Origin: JBBRLG01 sp038231495
GTDB taxonomy: Bacteria; Planctomycetota; Planctomycetia; Gemmatales; Gemmataceae
Assembly: GCA_038231495.1 (NCBI GenBank)
Contig: JBBRLG010000542.1
Span: 1-5,080 of the forward strand
Reading direction: 5' to 3'
DNA length: 5,080 nucleotides
The notes beneath the pieces are model-generated. The model made no database searches. It was not told the origin of the DNA and worked only from the letters and a program-made list of their open reading frames with translations. Both the position numbers and the translations under genes were made by a program. Positions 1-5,080 of this stretch are shown here, one piece after another. The first letter of the stretch is position 1, and the number at the start of each line of letters is the position of its first letter.

Positions 1-92
1 CGTGGATATCAACAACCACGTCGGGCTTGCGCCCCGACGCTCGCCCATTCAGTTCCGCCATCCACGTCGGGCTTACGCCCCGACGCTCGCCC
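1..92. repeat. REP-like palindromic intergenic repeats, two full copies plus a probable edge copy
   Basis: Two 31-nt direct copies lie at 16-46 and 62-92, 46 nt apart, differing at one base (g29 versus a75). Each copy contains a dyad: CGTCGGG at 19-25 pairs with CCCGACG at 33-39 around a 7-nt loop, and the second copy matches. The first five bases, CGTGG, are the reverse complement of the CCACG that opens copy one (16-20), so the window may begin inside a third, inverted copy. This resembles the short palindromic repeats scattered between genes in high-GC planctomycete genomes. Their function is unknown; a structured RNA end or a RAYT/REP-type element is possible. They lie downstream of the kinase stop codon. 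The palindrome is directly visible; the REP label is inference. Confidence 0.6.
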
Positions 93-109
93 GTTTGATC
101 GTTAATTTC

Positions 110-135
110 CGCTCGCGCTCGGCGCTCGCGCTCGG
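110..135. repeat. 13-bp tandem duplication, GC-rich
   Basis: A 13-nt unit, CGCTCGCGCTCGG, occurs twice head to tail (110-122 and 123-135) and is followed by a partial CGCGG. It lies in the non-coding stretch between the palindromic repeats and the end of the kinase gene. The rest of 93-175 is GC-rich. It includes a weak 5-bp dyad (139-143 with 148-152) but no T-run, so I do not call a terminator. Confidence 0.6.
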
Positions 136-175
136 CGCGGGTCTCCCGACCCCGCCGCCGCGCCGCGACCAGCGT

Positions 176-3100
176 TCACGGACCAGTTGGCGGTTTCGCC
201 TTATTTCGTTCCGCCAACCGCTTTCGCCACTTCTCCGCATCGTTCTTCTTGGCGGTCGCTTCGTACAGCGCGACGACCCGTTGGAGCGCGTCGGCGATGT
301 TACTCTGGGCCGTGGGCGGCACGGTTTTCTCGTTTTCCAACAAGCCGGCCGCGCCCGCAACGAGCAACGGCTCGGCTTCGACGTAGTTCTTCTGGCTGGC
401 AAGAGCTGCGCCCAACAGGCTCTTCACGCTGGCGACCTGCCACGGCAACACGCCGGGGACGTTCGTTACCGGAACCTTGCTTAGTTTCTCACGGAGAGCG
501 AGGCATTCGCGCAAGACGCCTTCGGCCGCGGTCCACTTTTCCTGCTTCAACAAGTTCGCACCGAGCGCTACCAGTTCGTCGGCGTAGGCCGGCGAGTCGG
601 ACCCGGCCCGCGCCTTCACGACGGCCAGCCATTTGCGCCGCCACGATTCGGCCTCGGCGTACTGCTGCAACTGTTCCTGGCAAGCGCTCACGTTCGCGAC
701 GATCAATCCGGCCTGCGGGTGTTGGAACTGCTGCTTCTCGACCTCCGAGGCCGTCTGCTGGAACAGGGGCAGCGCTTTCTCCGGTTTGCCGGCGTCCTGG
801 TACGCCTTGGCCAGGTTGTTCAGGGTGGAGAGGGTGTTTGGGTGTTCGGGTCCGAGCGCTTTCATCTGCGCGTCGCGCATCCGTTCAAAGAGTTCGATCG
901 CCTCCGGCAACTTCCCGCCGTGCTGGTAGGCGTGGGCCAGGCCGTTCTGGGTGTTAAGGGCATCCGGGTGGTCGGGGCCGAGTTTCTTGATCCGGGCGTC
1001 GAGCACTTGTTCGTACAGTTCGATGGCCTGGGTCAGCTTGCCGGCGCTATAGTAGGTGAAGGCCAGGTTGTGCTGGGTGTTAATCGTATCCGGGTGGTCG
1101 GGGCCGAGTTTCTTGATCCGGATGTCTAGCACCTGCTGGAAGAGTGCGCCGGCTTCCGCGTACTTCCTGGCGGCGTTGTACCCGATGGCCAAGTAGCTCA
1201 TGGCTTTGAGACTGGCCGGGTGGTCGGCCCCGAGCTTCTTCACGCGGGCGTCGCGCACTTGTTCGTACAGTTCGATGGCCTGCGGCAGCTTGCCGGCACC
1301 TTGGTACGCCCGGGCCAGGTCGTGGAGCACCGTAATGGTGTGCGGGTGGGTAGCCCCCAGTTTCTTCACCGACAGGACGCGCACCTCTTCGAGCAGTTCG
1401 ATAGCCTGGGTGCCCTTGCCGGCGCGGTTGTACGCCACGGCAAGCTCACTCATGGTCATGAGCGTGCTCGGGTGCTCGGCGCCTAACTGCTTCGTCCGCG
1501 CGTCGCGCACCCGCTCGAGGATGGCGATGGCTTCGGGCAGCTTGCGGTCAGCCGAGTATGCCGCGCCCAAATCGTGCAAGGTGCTGATGGTTTGTTCGTC
1601 GTCGGCCCCGAGTTCTTTCACCTGGGCGGCATGCACCTCTTCAAACAGGGCGATGGCCTGGGCCAGTTTGCCGTCGTCCTGGTAGGCCCGCGCCAACTTG
1701 CCGCGCACGACGAGGGCGCCGGGGTCATTCGCCCCGAACTTGTCCGCCACGGCGACGCGCAACTCTTCAAAGAGTTTGATGGCCGGGGGCAGGTTCCCGG
1801 CGGAAAGGTACGCACAGGCCAGGCAGTTCAGGGTCGAAAGCGTGGCCTGGTCATCGGCTCCGACGGCGGCGCGATAGAGGTCGCTCGCCCGCGCGAAGAA
1901 CTCCGCGGCCTTGTTGAAGTCGCCGATGCCGTCATAGGTGTCGCCGACCGTCCGCAGGATCGATGCCTGCACCTCCTTCTGGTCGGGGAACTTCGCCTCG
2001 ATCTTCGCCGGCGTCAACTCGGCCGCGGCCCGATCCAGGAGCTCCTTGATCGTCGGGTTTTCCACCGCCTCGAAGCCGCCGCCGAGCTGGCGCACGTCGT
2101 TGGCCTGCACCGTGGGGTTCGCCTGGGAGAGCAGGTCGTGCAGCAGGAACGTGCGCACCGCCTCCGCAATCTGCTTCTCGGCGACGGCCTTCTTTTCATT
2201 CGCTTCGGCCCGCTGCCGCTGTTGGGCTTCGCGCGTGCGCGCCTGGCGTTCCTGGTCGGCCGCCGCCACGGCTTCCGCTTCGCGGGTTTCCGCAAGATGC
2301 CGCTGCCCGGCTTCCGCCTGCCACGCCTGGTCGGCCCGCAACAAGCCCCAGGTCGTTCCGACGATGCCGCCGACCAGGACCAGCAGCACCGTCGCCACCG
2401 CCAGCACCGGTCCCTTGTGCCTCCGCAGAAACTTGCCCAGGCGGTAGGCGGTCGTCGCCGGTCGGGCTGCCACCGTTTCGTCCGCCAGGTAACACTGGAT
2501 GTCGCGCGCCAGGTCGCTGGCCGACTCGTAGCGCCGGCCGCGGTCCTTTTCCAAAGCCTTCATGACGATCCAGTCCAACTCGCCGCGCACCAGGCGCGTC
2601 AACTTGGCCGGCTCCATTTGCCGCTGCGCCGAAATCGTCGCCAGTCCGTCGCCGGAATCACTCAACCGCGCACTCGGCTTCGGCGGCTCCTCCTCGCGGA
2701 TAAGCCGTAGGATTTCGCCAAAAGCCGCGCTGCGGAAGGTCTTCCGCTGCAGCGGCGTCGTGCCGGTCAGCAATTCATAGGCGAGCACGCCCAGGGAGTA
2801 GATGTCGCTGCGGGTGTCCACGTCCAGCCCGCTCATCTCGGCTTGCTCGGGACTCATGTATTCCAGCGTGCCCACGACCTGGCCGTAGGCGGTGAACAGC
2901 GTGCGTTCGGTCAGGCGCTGGTCGATGGCTTTGGCCACGCCGAAGTCGATGACCTTGGGCACCGGCTGGCCGTCTTGCATCGTCACCATCACGTTGGAAG
3001 GTTTGATGTCGCGGTGGATGATGCCCTTCTGGTGCGCGTGTTGAATCGCCTGGCAAACGGGGACGAACAACTCCAACCGCTCGCGCGGCGTCAGGTGGTT

Positions 3101-3610
3101 CGTATCGCAATAATCGGTGATTGTGACACCCTTGACAAGCTCCATAACGAAGTAGGGCCGGCCGCTTTCGGTCGTGCCGCCGTCGAGGACGCGGGCGATG
3201 TTCTGGTGGTCCATCAGGGCGAGCGCCTGCCGTTCGGCTTCAAAACGGGCGACGACTTGGGCCGAATCCATGCCCAGCTTGATGATCTTGAGCGCGACCC
3301 GGCGGCGGATCGGCTGCTCCTGCTCCGCCATGAACACCGTGCCCATGCCGCCTTCGCCGATCTGCTGGAGCAGCTTGTAAGGGCCGATCGTACTCCCGAC
3401 GCCGTCCCTATTCACCGGCTCGGCGGCTGGCGTATCCGGCGGGGCGGCCGGCGTTTCCAGAAAGCTCCCCAGGTGTTGGTGTTCGCGCAGCAGCGCGTCT
3501 AGCTGGGCACGCAGGTCGGCGTTGCCGGCACACGCCTCGTCGAGAAACGCCGCGCGTTCGGCGGCGTCGTGCATTTGGAGGGCGGCGATAAAGACGTCAC
3601 GTTCGTTCAT
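176..3610 (-). CDS. Membrane Ser/Thr protein kinase with C-terminal TPR array
   Basis: A 1144-residue Hanks-type Ser/Thr kinase of the PknB-like, planctomycete TPR-kinase kind. The kinase domain spans about residues 78-375. It has the Gly-rich loop GEGGMGTV (85-92), VALK lysine K108, likely alpha-C glutamate E126, HRDIKPSN (199-206, catalytic D201), DFG (222-224), SPE (253-255) and DIYSLG (269-274). All key residues are present, so it should be active, and it is an RD kinase. Residues 1-55 form the acidic helical leader common in these proteins. One hydrophobic helix lies at about 401-424, followed by a charged Ala/Glu/Arg/Gln-rich coiled coil (427-487) and TPRs from about 545 to 1130. Nine TPR units keep an exact 42-residue spacing with the signature LGxxHPxT. 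The kinase side is expected in the cytoplasm and the TPRs across the membrane. I chose M at 3610 because an AAGGA Shine-Dalgarno sits 8 nt upstream and family similarity begins there; a 46-residue upstream extension would overlap the sigma gene. The gene follows an ECF sigma gene by 89 nt, probably as one operon. The ligand and phosphorylation targets are unknown. Confidence 0.93.
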   Translation of the reverse strand: MNERDVFIAALQMHDAAERAAFLDEACAGNADLRAQLDALLREHQHLGSFLETPAAPPDTPAAEPVNRDGVGSTIGPYKLLQQIGEGGMGTVFMAEQEQPIRRRVALKIIKLGMDSAQVVARFEAERQALALMDHQNIARVLDGGTTESGRPYFVMELVKGVTITDYCDTNHLTPRERLELFVPVCQAIQHAHQKGIIHRDIKPSNVMVTMQDGQPVPKVIDFGVAKAIDQRLTERTLFTAYGQVVGTLEYMSPEQAEMSGLDVDTRSDIYSLGVLAYELLTGTTPLQRKTFRSAAFGEILRLIREEEPPKPSARLSDSGDGLATISAQRQMEPAKLTRLVRGELDWIVMKALEKDRGRRYESASDLARDIQCYLADETVAARPATTAYRLGKFLRRHKGPVLAVATVLLVLVGGIVGTTWGLLRADQAWQAEAGQRHLAETREAEAVAAADQERQARTREAQQRQRAEANEKKAVAEKQIAEAVRTFLLHDLLSQANPTVQANDVRQLGGGFEAVENPTIKELLDRAAAELTPAKIEAKFPDQKEVQASILRTVGDTYDGIGDFNKAAEFFARASDLYRAAVGADDQATLSTLNCLACAYLSAGNLPPAIKLFEELRVAVADKFGANDPGALVVRGKLARAYQDDGKLAQAIALFEEVHAAQVKELGADDEQTISTLHDLGAAYSADRKLPEAIAILERVRDARTKQLGAEHPSTLMTMSELAVAYNRAGKGTQAIELLEEVRVLSVKKLGATHPHTITVLHDLARAYQGAGKLPQAIELYEQVRDARVKKLGADHPASLKAMSYLAIGYNAARKYAEAGALFQQVLDIRIKKLGPDHPDTINTQHNLAFTYYSAGKLTQAIELYEQVLDARIKKLGPDHPDALNTQNGLAHAYQHGGKLPEAIELFERMRDAQMKALGPEHPNTLSTLNNLAKAYQDAGKPEKALPLFQQTASEVEKQQFQHPQAGLIVANVSACQEQLQQYAEAESWRRKWLAVVKARAGSDSPAYADELVALGANLLKQEKWTAAEGVLRECLALREKLSKVPVTNVPGVLPWQVASVKSLLGAALASQKNYVEAEPLLVAGAAGLLENEKTVPPTAQSNIADALQRVVALYEATAKKNDAEKWRKRLAERNKAKPPTGP
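728..1861 (-). repeat. 126-bp periodic repeat array encoding nine TPR units
   Basis: Inside the kinase gene, the glycine of the LGxxHPxT signature recurs at residues 584, 626, 668, 710, 752, 794, 836, 878 and 920. This is an unbroken 42-residue (126-nt) step over nine units. Identity persists in the DNA: 34 nt at 962-995 recur exactly at 1088-1121 (126 apart), and 28 nt at 1003-1030 recur exactly at 1255-1282 (252 apart, two units). The units nearest the C-terminal end of the array (836, 878, 920) carry the cleanest LGP(D/E)HP signature. The first three (584, 626, 668) are more diverged, for example GADDQAT and GANDPGA. A degenerate tenth unit (QFQHPQAG, near 961-968) is one residue out of register. 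This suggests growth by internal duplication, as in kinesin-light-chain-like TPR proteins. Confidence 0.85.
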
Positions 3611-3618
3611 GGAGGCGG

Positions 3619-3623
3619 TCCTT
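3619..3623 (-). promoter_or_regulatory. Ribosome binding site of the kinase gene
   Basis: On the minus strand AAGGA lies 8 nt before the ATG at 3610, a good Shine-Dalgarno match and spacing. It decides the start against the longer in-frame reading that begins within the sigma factor gene. The 89-nt spacer (3611-3699) also holds an A8 run at 3674-3681 (T8 on the transcript) with no preceding hairpin, so it is not a standard intrinsic terminator and co-transcription remains likely. Confidence 0.6.
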
Positions 3624-3699
3624 GATGCCAACGCATCGCTATTCCCAGTGCGTAATCCGGGGATAAACTCGGCAAAAAAAAGTGGGAAAGGCGAAAGAA

Positions 3700-4251
3700 T
3701 TACTCCGGCCGCATCTGCCGGCGGAGCCACGACCGGGCGTAAGCCCACAAGTCGTGGGCCGAGCGGACGGACATGCCTAACGCCTCCGCGGCTTCGGTCA
3801 TGGTGAGGCCGGCGAAAAAGCGGAGGCGAACGAGGTTGGCGGCGGCGGGGTCCGCGGCTGTCAACTGTTCCAGGGCTTCGTTCAACGCCAGCACGTCCTC
3901 ATCCGGCTCGGGAGCGGCGATGCCGGAGTCGGGCAGTTCCTCGCGCACGGCCTGGCCGCCGCGCTTGGCGGCGTTACGGCGGCGGGCTTGCTCGACCAGG
4001 ATGCGCCGCATGGCCTCGGCCGCGGCGGCGAAAAAGTGACCGCGGCTGTTCCAGGGTTGCTCCCGGTCCATCAACCGCAGATAGGCCTCGTGGACCAGGG
4101 CCGTCGCTTGCAGCGTGTGGCCCGGCCGCTCCTGGGCCAGCTTCTCGGCCGCGAGTCGTCGCAATTCATCGTAGAGGAGGGCCAGGAGTTGATCGGACGC
4201 CTGCGCGTCGCCACCTTGGATTGCACTCAAGATTTGCGTGACATCGCTCAT
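3700..4251 (-). CDS. ECF-subfamily RNA polymerase sigma factor (Sig-70_X6 / TIGR02999 type)
   Basis: A 183-residue extracytoplasmic-function sigma factor that would direct RNA polymerase to an unknown set of promoters. Region 2 covers about residues 20-95: YDELRRLAAEKLAQERPGHTL (27-47) and LVHEAYLRLM (52-61) are hallmark motifs of this group, and FFAAAAEAMRRILVEQARRR (73-92) is the region 2.3/2.4-like helix. An acidic linker (about 103-120) leads to region 4 (about 128-180), with the helix-turn-helix LTMTEAAEALGMSVRSAHDLW (149-169) followed by AYARSWLRRQM. Region 3 is absent, as expected for ECFs. The ATG at 4251 is preferred because MSDVTQIL is the usual N-terminus of this family; a GTG nine codons upstream adds only PDCLSFIL-like sequence with no family support. 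No Shine-Dalgarno is seen before either start. It lies directly upstream of the TPR kinase, and planctomycete ECF groups are known to be linked to Ser/Thr kinases. No anti-sigma gene is visible, so control by the kinase is an inference. Confidence 0.93.
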   Translation of the reverse strand: MSDVTQILSAIQGGDAQASDQLLALLYDELRRLAAEKLAQERPGHTLQATALVHEAYLRLMDREQPWNSRGHFFAAAAEAMRRILVEQARRRNAAKRGGQAVREELPDSGIAAPEPDEDVLALNEALEQLTAADPAAANLVRLRFFAGLTMTEAAEALGMSVRSAHDLWAYARSWLRRQMRPE

Positions 4252-4259
4252 GAGGATGA

Positions 4260-4288
4260 AGGATAAGCAATCCGGCACAACGAGGCAA
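4260..4288 (-). promoter_or_regulatory. Possible sigma-70-like promoter of the ECF sigma gene, near-leaderless
   Basis: Reading the minus strand, TTGCCT (4283-4288) and TATCCT (4260-4265) are separated by 17 nt. Each matches 4 of 6 consensus positions of the -35 and -10 boxes. The -10-like box ends only 8 nt before the ATG at 4251, so transcription would begin at or next to the start codon. That would fit the lack of any Shine-Dalgarno. Matches this weak arise by chance in a 250-nt region, and planctomycete promoter consensus is poorly known. Confidence 0.22.
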
Positions 4289-4517
4289 TCAAATACGGTG
4301 TTGCGAAGTTAAGAGGGTGTGGCAAATTTTTCGGGACCGTGTGGTGGTCGCCGGGGGGAGTCGTCCGCCACGCCGCGCGAGCCAATCGTTGTCCAACCGC
4401 GACACCCCGCGACGACGACCGGGCCGGTCCGACCCAACCACGCCAATCCACATATGGCGAGGGTCCAACCGCTCTGGCGCAAACGCTCTGCGCAAGCCAG
4501 CCGTAAACCATTTTTTA
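4289..4517. other. Intergenic region between the sigma-kinase unit and the mobile DNA; no gene seen
   Basis: About 230 nt without a supported gene. Open frames cross it on both strands, but their translations are Arg/Pro/Ser-rich and resemble no family I know. It should contain upstream control sequences for the divergent sigma factor gene. The only clear symmetry is a near-perfect dyad, GACCGG-G-CCGGTC, at 4417-4429, about 170 nt upstream of the sigma start. It could be an operator or chance in GC-rich DNA. The region turns AT-richer at both ends (4320-4335 and 4503-4517). Confidence 0.5.
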
Positions 4518-4631
4518 GGGTTCATCGCGTTTTTTAGTGGGTGAATTTCGGGTCGTTGCCCTGCTGGAACGTCCTGTTTTCTCGGAAAAACCGCTCTTTC
4601 CTTCGGAGGAAAAATCTGTCACGATTTCGGG

Positions 4632-4943
4632 ATGGAAAAACTCACGCGACTCCTGGACGTTTATCGGTTCCCGGGTTTCGTCCCGCAACCCCACCTTCGG
4701 GGCCTCTTCGGCGATCCCTTGGCCGTCGTGATCTCCTTCCAGCGCCGCCGAAAAAAACGGTGTGTGGTGTCTGTGGTCATGTGTATTGGACACACTACGA
4801 CAAACGCCGGCGACGGGTTCGGGATCTCTCCTGCGGGGACAAACGGGTCTATCTCTCCTTCTGGCTCCGACGCGTGTCCTGCTCCGCGTGTGGGTCCGTG
4901 AAGAACGAAGGGCTGGACTGGCTGGCCGACAACCCGTTGTATA
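4632..4943 (+). pseudogene. ISL3-family transposase, N-terminal zinc-ribbon fragment, frameshifted and truncated
   Basis: From the ATG at 4632 the first frame reads MEKLTRLLDVYRFPGF and continues through LRGLFGDPLAVVISF to QRRRKK. At the A7 run (4751-4757) the recognisable protein moves to the -1 frame: CGVCGHVYWTHYD, then RRRRVRDLSCGDKRVYLSF, then LRRVSCSACGSVK and LDWLADNPLYT. The two CxxC pairs and the RRVRDLSCG-RVYL-LADNPxYT pattern are what I know from the N-terminal zf-ISL3 region of planctomycete ISL3 transposases. There the next residues would be about KRFAxxVGRRCR, leading to the helix-turn-helix and DDE domain. All of that is absent, so no catalytic domain remains and no transposition activity is expected. 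No Shine-Dalgarno lies at proper spacing; GGAGGA (4605-4610) is 21 nt from the ATG. Similarity ends at the TATA at 4940-4943, where another element appears inserted. The family call is from memory of conserved motifs. Confidence 0.65.
4751..4757 (+). other. A7 run in the phase of a -1 frameshift heptamer
   Basis: In the frame of the ATG at 4632 the codons are CGA AAA AAA CGG, so the run reads A-AAA-AAA, the canonical X-XXY-YYZ arrangement for -1 slippage. A -1 shift here moves translation into exactly the frame that encodes the CxxC zinc-ribbon part of the ISL3 transposase. A one-base insertion in a homopolymer, during decay of a dead gene or as a sequencing error, would look the same. ISL3 elements are not generally known for frameshift expression, unlike IS1 and IS3. 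Confidence 0.4.
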
Positions 4944-4994
4944 CTGCCAACGACGGAACCTGGCACAATTGCCATGAGGCTCTGGGATTCGTAA

Positions 4995-5019
4995 TGTGCA
5001 GCTGGAGGCCAGCTGCACA
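4995..5019 (+). promoter_or_regulatory. Perfect 11-bp hairpin abutting the transposase ribosome binding site
   Basis: TGTGCAGCTGG (4995-5005) pairs perfectly with CCAGCTGCACA (5009-5019) around the 3-nt loop AGG. The last paired base, A5019, is also the first base of the Shine-Dalgarno AGGAG (5019-5023), which lies 6 nt before the ATG at 5030. In RNA entering from outside the element, this stem would form right next to the ribosome binding site and could restrain translation. Insertion sequences often use such structures to block read-through expression. In DNA it could instead be a binding or subterminal site. Pairing is seen directly; the role is inferred. Confidence 0.5.
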
Positions 5020-5023
5020 GGAG
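5019..5023 (+). promoter_or_regulatory. Ribosome binding site of the right-edge gene
   Basis: AGGAG is placed 6 nt before the ATG at 5030. It supports this start over simple read-through from the upstream ISL3 frame, which is open and in the same phase. Confidence 0.6.
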
Positions 5024-5029
5024 TTTCCC

Positions 5030-5080
5030 ATGCGACGCTTTACGTTTACCCCGGAAGACTGCGACGCCATCCACTACGAC
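5030..5080 (+). CDS. Probable IS630-type transposase, first 17 residues only
   Basis: Only MRRFTFTPEDCDAIHYD is present before the window ends. The pattern F-TPED-x-AI-x-YD(R) resembles the start of planctomycete IS630-like transposases, where a RFHHPHPRVQxKM-type segment and a helix-turn-helix would follow. That continuation is outside the window. Support for a real start comes from the AGGAG ribosome binding site 6 nt upstream and from the position just inside a presumed insertion junction. A standalone helix-turn-helix protein or another transposase family cannot be excluded on 17 residues. The frame is continuous, without a stop, with the truncated ISL3 reading upstream (28 intervening codons). 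Confidence 0.45.
   Translation, partial: MRRFTFTPEDCDAIHYD

Larger units (their letters stand above)
4518..4943 (+). mobile_element. Left part of an ISL3-family insertion sequence, truncated by a second element
   Basis: The piece contains the 5' portion of an ISL3-type transposase gene (from 4632) and about 114 nt of leader. A possible left terminus is GGGTTCATCGCG at 4518-4529, since ISL3 elements generally begin with GG and have imperfect terminal inverted repeats. The right half of the element is missing, so the terminal repeat and the 8-bp target duplication cannot be checked here. An 8-nt direct repeat, TTTTTTAG, occurs at 4511-4518 and 4530-4537, flanking the proposed terminus. The inner boundary at about 4943 is where transposase similarity stops. 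The leader also has a 6-bp hairpin with a TCGG loop (4597-4612). The left boundary is the weakest part of this call. Confidence 0.45.
4942..5080 (+). mobile_element. Left end of a second insertion sequence (IS630-like), running off the window
   Basis: The ISL3 transposase reading stops matching its family at a TATA (4940-4943). About 86 nt later a new, well-initiated gene starts whose first residues resemble IS630-type transposases. IS630/Tc1-mariner elements insert at TA and duplicate it, which fits this junction, with either TA (4940-4941 or 4942-4943) as the target. The first 30 nt hold linked short inverted motifs: TGCCA at 4945-4949, TGGCA at 4961-4965 and TGCCA at 4970-4974. These may belong to a terminal inverted repeat. 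The right end and second TA lie outside the window, so the boundary and family are inferred. Confidence 0.45.

Noticed and set aside
1..92. CRISPR array
   Set aside because: Only two copies with a 15-nt spacer and strongly palindromic units; no array or cas genes.
137..155. GC-rich dyad downstream of the kinase as a terminator
   Set aside because: The stem is only 5 bp and no T-run follows on the minus strand.
1200..2710. Long plus-strand open frames (up to 378 codons) opposite the kinase gene
   Set aside because: They are antisense frames kept open by high GC and the repetitive TPR codons; the translations are Arg/Gly/Leu-rich and match no family I know, while the minus strand gives a complete kinase.
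3674..3681. T8 run on the transcript between the sigma and kinase genes, as a terminator
   Set aside because: No stable stem precedes it, so it is not a recognisable intrinsic terminator.
3611..3748. 46-residue N-terminal extension of the kinase
   Set aside because: It overlaps the 3' end of the sigma gene, has no family similarity, and the ATG at 3610 has a well-placed AAGGA.
4252..4278. GTG start giving a sigma factor nine residues longer
   Set aside because: The family N-terminus is MSDVTQIL-like, and the extra residues have no support and no ribosome binding site.
4248..4525. Overlapping small frames on both strands upstream of the sigma gene
   Set aside because: No domain, no convincing ribosome binding site and low-complexity composition; this is better explained as promoter-bearing intergenic DNA.
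4515..5018. Minus-strand 167-codon frame
   Set aside because: It is antisense to the ISL3 remnant and the second element; its composition is Arg/Ser/Pro-rich and it has no recognisable domain.

Overview
The window reads as a chromosomal segment from a planctomycete, most likely of the Gemmata/Gemmataceae type. The reasons are the high GC content, an ECF sigma factor of the planctomycete-expanded Sig-70_X6 type (TIGR02999) directly upstream of a membrane Ser/Thr kinase with a long TPR tail, short palindromic intergenic repeats, and nested insertion sequences. This assignment rests on recognised families, not on a database search.

Layout. Positions 1-175 are non-coding and carry two 31-nt palindromic (REP-like) repeat copies plus a small GC-rich tandem repeat. 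Positions 176-3610 (minus strand) encode a 1144-residue protein: N-terminal cytoplasmic Ser/Thr kinase, one membrane helix, a charged coiled-coil linker, then TPRs that keep an exact 42-residue register over nine units. Positions 3700-4251 (minus strand) encode a 183-residue ECF sigma factor, 89 nt upstream of the kinase in transcription order. Positions 4252-4517 are non-coding and should hold the promoter of the sigma-kinase pair. From about 4518 to the right edge the sequence is mobile DNA on the plus strand: the 5' part of an ISL3-type transposase gene (4632 to about 4943), put out of frame at an A7 run and cut off at a TATA site, followed by the left end of a second element whose transposase-like gene starts at 5030 and leaves the window.

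How the genes may work together. The sigma factor and kinase form a co-directional two-gene signalling unit. The plausible reading is that the kinase, anchored in the membrane with a TPR interaction surface, senses a partner or condition and controls the sigma factor or its regulon by phosphorylation. No anti-sigma factor is visible. The mobile elements are divergent from this unit and look like genomic scars rather than part of the system.

I do not see a convincing undescribed biological system. The points most worth checking are the exactly periodic TPR array, the frameshift-phased A7 run in the ISL3 remnant, the IS-into-IS junction, and a perfect hairpin abutting the second transposase's ribosome binding site.
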